Positions 39,624 through 41,575 of a stretch of DNA of 41,575 nucleotides are shown one piece after another. The DNA comes from Verrucomicrobiota bacterium. Its GTDB lineage: Bacteria; Verrucomicrobiota; Verrucomicrobiia; Limisphaerales; UBA11320. The stretch spans positions 1 through 41,575 of the forward strand of contig JACQFQ010000012.1 of the NCBI GenBank assembly GCA_016199985.1. The letters run 5' to 3'. Within the stretch, counting starts at the first letter, position 1, and each line of letters starts with the position of its first letter. The notes beneath the pieces are model-generated. The model ran no database searches and was not told the origin of the DNA. It saw only the letters and a program-made list of their open reading frames with translations. The translations under genes and the position numbers were made by a program.

Positions 39624-41246
39624 TCAAAAGGAGCGCGCGTCCTCGCGCGTCGTGGCGTCCGCCTTTCGCGGCTCCGCTCGCGGCTCCCGGTTGTCGCCTT
39701 CCATCGATATCCACCGCGCCTCGCGTGATGCCGCCGGGGTTGAGCGGTGTCGGGATGCCTCCAAACGATCGTCCTTCGCGTTCTGAGACGCCGGCGAGGC
39801 TGGGGCGAACGTTTCCGACGCGGCGCCTGTTACGAGCGATTCCAAATCGCGGGCGGAATCCCGGACGCATCCCGCCTGAGCGCTGAGCTCCTCGGCGGCG
39901 CTTGCGGCCTCTTCCGCGCTTGCGGCGTTGTTCTGGGTGAGCTTGTCCATCTCGTTCACGGCGCGGTTCACCTCGTCCACTCCCTGCGCTTGCTCCTTGG
40001 AGGCGTCGGCGATTTCCGCGACGAGGCCGTCCACCTCCCGCACCTTGGCGACGATCTGCTGGAGGCTGGACGCGACTTTCTCGCTGATGCCGACGCCGCG
40101 GTCGCTTTTCTGGATTGCCATTTCAATCTTGGCCGCGGTTTCCTTGGCCGCCATCGCGCTGCGTTGCGCGAGGTTGCGAACCTCGTCGGCGACCACGGCG
40201 AACCCGGCGCCCGCCTCGCCCGCGCGGGCCGCTTCGACCGCGGCGTTCAGCGCGAGGATGTTCGTTTGGAACGCGATCTCATCGATGTCCTTGACGATCT
40301 TGGTCACCTCGGCGCTCGAAGAGTGGATCTCGGTCATCGCGGCCTGCATCTCGCGCATGTCCGCCACCCCGCTGTCGGCGAACCCGCGCGTTTCATTGGC
40401 CAGGGCCTTCGCCCGATGCGCGGCTTCGGCGTTGCGGCGCACCATGGCTGTCATCTCCTGGAGCGACGCGCTGGTCTCTTCAAGAGAAGCGGCCTGGTGG
40501 CTGGCGCCGGACGCAAGGCTCTGGCTGGTCGAAGCAACCTGCGCGGCCGCGGCCGAGACCTGCTTGCCGCCGTCGCTCAGCTCTCCCGAAATCGCTCGCA
40601 GACGCCTTTTCAAGCTCCGGATGATGACGCCCGCCACGACGAGGAGAAGGGCGCACCCGGGGCCGGCGACGCTGTTGAGAATTCGACGCGTCCGGGTCAC
40701 GGCTTGATCGCTGCTCTGAGCCGCTTGGGCGGCGGAGGCAATGCAGTGGTCGAACATCGCGGTCAAGGCGGAGGAATAAGCGGAAAACGCGGGGCCCGCC
40801 ACCTCCCTGCGCATCCGAAAGGCCTCCTCACGCTTTCCAGCCGAGCTCAGCTCCAGCAGCGGACCCCTCGCCTTCACGGAATCGGCCTGCGCGGCCGCAG
40901 CGTCTTGAAGCCTCGCCTTCGTCTCGGGCGCCAGGACGTTCGACTCCAGCGCGGCGATCTCCGCTTCGGCCTTTTGCGTCAGCGCGGCGATCGTCTCGTC
41001 GCAGGAGCGCCGCTCCTCGGGCGTCGCGGACGTGAGATGACGCAGCACGGCCATCTGGATCTCCGAAGCGTAAGCCCGGAGCTTTGCGGCGCTCGTCAGG
41101 GCGGGGAGGTGTTTGCTTCCGAGGCTCAACTGCGCCTCGCGTATGGTGTTGAGCTCGTGAAGCGTGAGGAAGGTCAACACCGCGACCAGGATCGCGATCG
41201 CGAGGAATCCCGCTCCGAGCTGCTTTCCGATAGTCCAGGATCTCAT
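39624..41246 (-). CDS. Methyl-accepting chemotaxis protein
   Basis: A 540-residue transmembrane chemoreceptor. ATG 41246 ([20 protein letters not shown]) is chosen because the first membrane helix follows directly; the frame is open to 41372 without family similarity. Layout: helix 1 (about 10-30), periplasmic four-helix-bundle-type sensor (about 31-185, with [20 protein letters not shown]), helix 2 (about 190-210), short basic linker with few HAMP features, methylation and signalling coiled coil, with tip signature [20 protein letters not shown] (about 318-340) and [20 protein letters not shown]. Likely methylation sites lie in [12 protein letters not shown]. The C-terminus (about 485-540) is polar and unrelated to the coiled coil, and lacks the NWETF tether. 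No other che or flagellar gene is in the window, so the pathway partners are elsewhere. Ligand unknown. Confidence 0.96.
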   Translation of the reverse strand: MRSWTIGKQLGAGFLAIAILVAVLTFLTLHELNTIREAQLSLGSKHLPALTSAAKLRAYASEIQMAVLRHLTSATPEERRSCDETIAALTQKAEAEIAALESNVLAPETKARLQDAAAAQADSVKARGPLLELSSAGKREEAFRMRREVAGPAFSAYSSALTAMFDHCIASAAQAAQSSDQAVTRTRRILNSVAGPGCALLLVVAGVIIRSLKRRLRAISGELSDGGKQVSAAAAQVASTSQSLASGASHQAASLEETSASLQEMTAMVRRNAEAAHRAKALANETRGFADSGVADMREMQAAMTEIHSSSAEVTKIVKDIDEIAFQTNILALNAAVEAARAGEAGAGFAVVADEVRNLAQRSAMAAKETAAKIEMAIQKSDRGVGISEKVASSLQQIVAKVREVDGLVAEIADASKEQAQGVDEVNRAVNEMDKLTQNNAASAEEAASAAEELSAQAGCVRDSARDLESLVTGAASETFAPASPASQNAKDDRLEASRHRSTPAASREARWISMEGDNREPRAEPRKADATTREDARSF

Positions 41247-41488
41247 AGCTGTATGGCTTGTGAACGCATAGTTGCCTCCGCGTTGTGTTCGGGAACAGCT
41301 ACCGGCCACGATCGGACCCGGCGTGGAAAGCGCCACCGGCAAGCCCATGGGCGCCATGCTTCGGCCCGCCATGCGGCGGTCCCGAAAGGGCGCTGAGCGT
41401 GTTGCGCGGTCTTCCCCGTTCCCCTCTCTATCACTCCCACCTTCACGCTATCGTCACCGCGCTCGAGGACTTGAGCGTGAAGCGGGGA
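41247..41488. other. Upstream gap of the chemoreceptor with no recognised feature
   Basis: The 242 bases between the chemoreceptor start and the partial minus-strand frame at the window edge contain no tRNA, clear sigma-70 or sigma-28 promoter, or hairpin with T-run that I can support. The receptor's promoter should lie here. Confidence 0.4.
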
Positions 41489-41575
41489 CTACTCGACCGT
41501 CCAGCGATCGCCAGCCTGGTCTGCCTCGTCGGCGGCCAGCAGGGCGCTGGCCAGACGGTTGGGCAGTGCGCGATC
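41489..41575 (-). CDS. Possible C-terminal end of an unidentified gene (partial)
   Basis: On the minus strand, 28 codons are open from the window edge to a TAG at 41491-41489, encoding DRALPNRLASALLAADEADQ followed by AGDRWTVE. It has GC-rich third positions and reads like a helical protein C-terminus. The plus strand of the same stretch is also open (from GTG 41399 to the edge, 59 codons), so the call is tentative. Too short to assign a family. Confidence 0.3.
   Translation of the reverse strand, partial: DRALPNRLASALLAADEADQAGDRWTVE

Noticed and set aside
41243..41446. Minus-strand frame over the chemoreceptor start ([20 protein letters not shown])
   Set aside because: It is Trp/Arg-rich, overlaps the gene's start in another frame and has no sensible domain content.
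41399..41575. Plus-strand frame open from GTG 41399 to the window edge
   Set aside because: 59 codons without ribosome site or recognisable motif; the minus-strand frame over 41489-41575 reads more like protein, though neither is certain.

Overview
The window looks like chromosomal DNA of a high-GC bacterium of the Planctomycetes-Verrucomicrobia group, most probably a Verrucomicrobiota member (Pedosphaera/Limisphaerales-like). The reasons are: a four-gene DUF1501 / pre-peptidase / DUF1549-DUF1553 / planctomycete-type cytochrome-WD40 operon, a sulfatase, very large secreted beta-helix and beta-propeller proteins, and a C-terminal module ending in an F-Y-R motif that is shared by two exported proteins. 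This placement rests on gene content and family knowledge, not on a marker gene. No rRNA, tRNA, CRISPR array, insertion sequence or phage gene was seen.

Layout. Positions 1-13032 are a surface/secretome block: the 3' part of a giant modular protein (two beta-helices, PA14, LamG, Ig-like domains, dockerin repeat), a translationally coupled small exported protein with a cohesin-like N-terminal domain, a convergent 1,228-residue Ig/PQQ/NHL propeller protein, and a second exported beta-helix protein. Positions 13078-20957 (minus strand) hold the tightly coupled four-gene operon. Positions 21228-24959 encode a double-length CRTAC1-like FG-GAP/ASPIC protein. Positions 25053-27569 (minus) hold an SMP-30/gluconolactonase-like gene followed by a sulfatase. 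Positions 27829-31272 hold speA (biosynthetic arginine decarboxylase), an overlapping membrane protein gene and a DUF4304-like gene. Positions 31562-36941 hold an oligopeptide-type ABC importer cluster: a substrate-binding lipoprotein broken by an internal deletion plus frameshift, two intact permeases, no ATPase, then an exported clan GH-A-like glycoside hydrolase. Positions 36967-41575 hold lnt (minus), a Tat-exported glycosylasparaginase (plus), a methyl-accepting chemotaxis protein (minus) and an unidentified partial frame at the edge.

How the genes fit together. Most products are predicted to be exported. The set (sulfatase, SMP-30 lactonase, glycosylasparaginase, GH-A hydrolase, peptide-type permeases, cytochrome/DUF operon) fits an organism that degrades complex polysaccharides or glycoproteins at or outside its surface, but no substrate can be read from the sequence. 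The most unusual element is the dockerin-bearing giant protein with PA14 and LamG domains apparently inserted inside its beta-helices, next to a four-base-overlapping gene for a possible cohesin-like partner. That would be a minimal non-cellulosomal dockerin/cohesin pair. The cohesin assignment is an inference from sequence pattern only.
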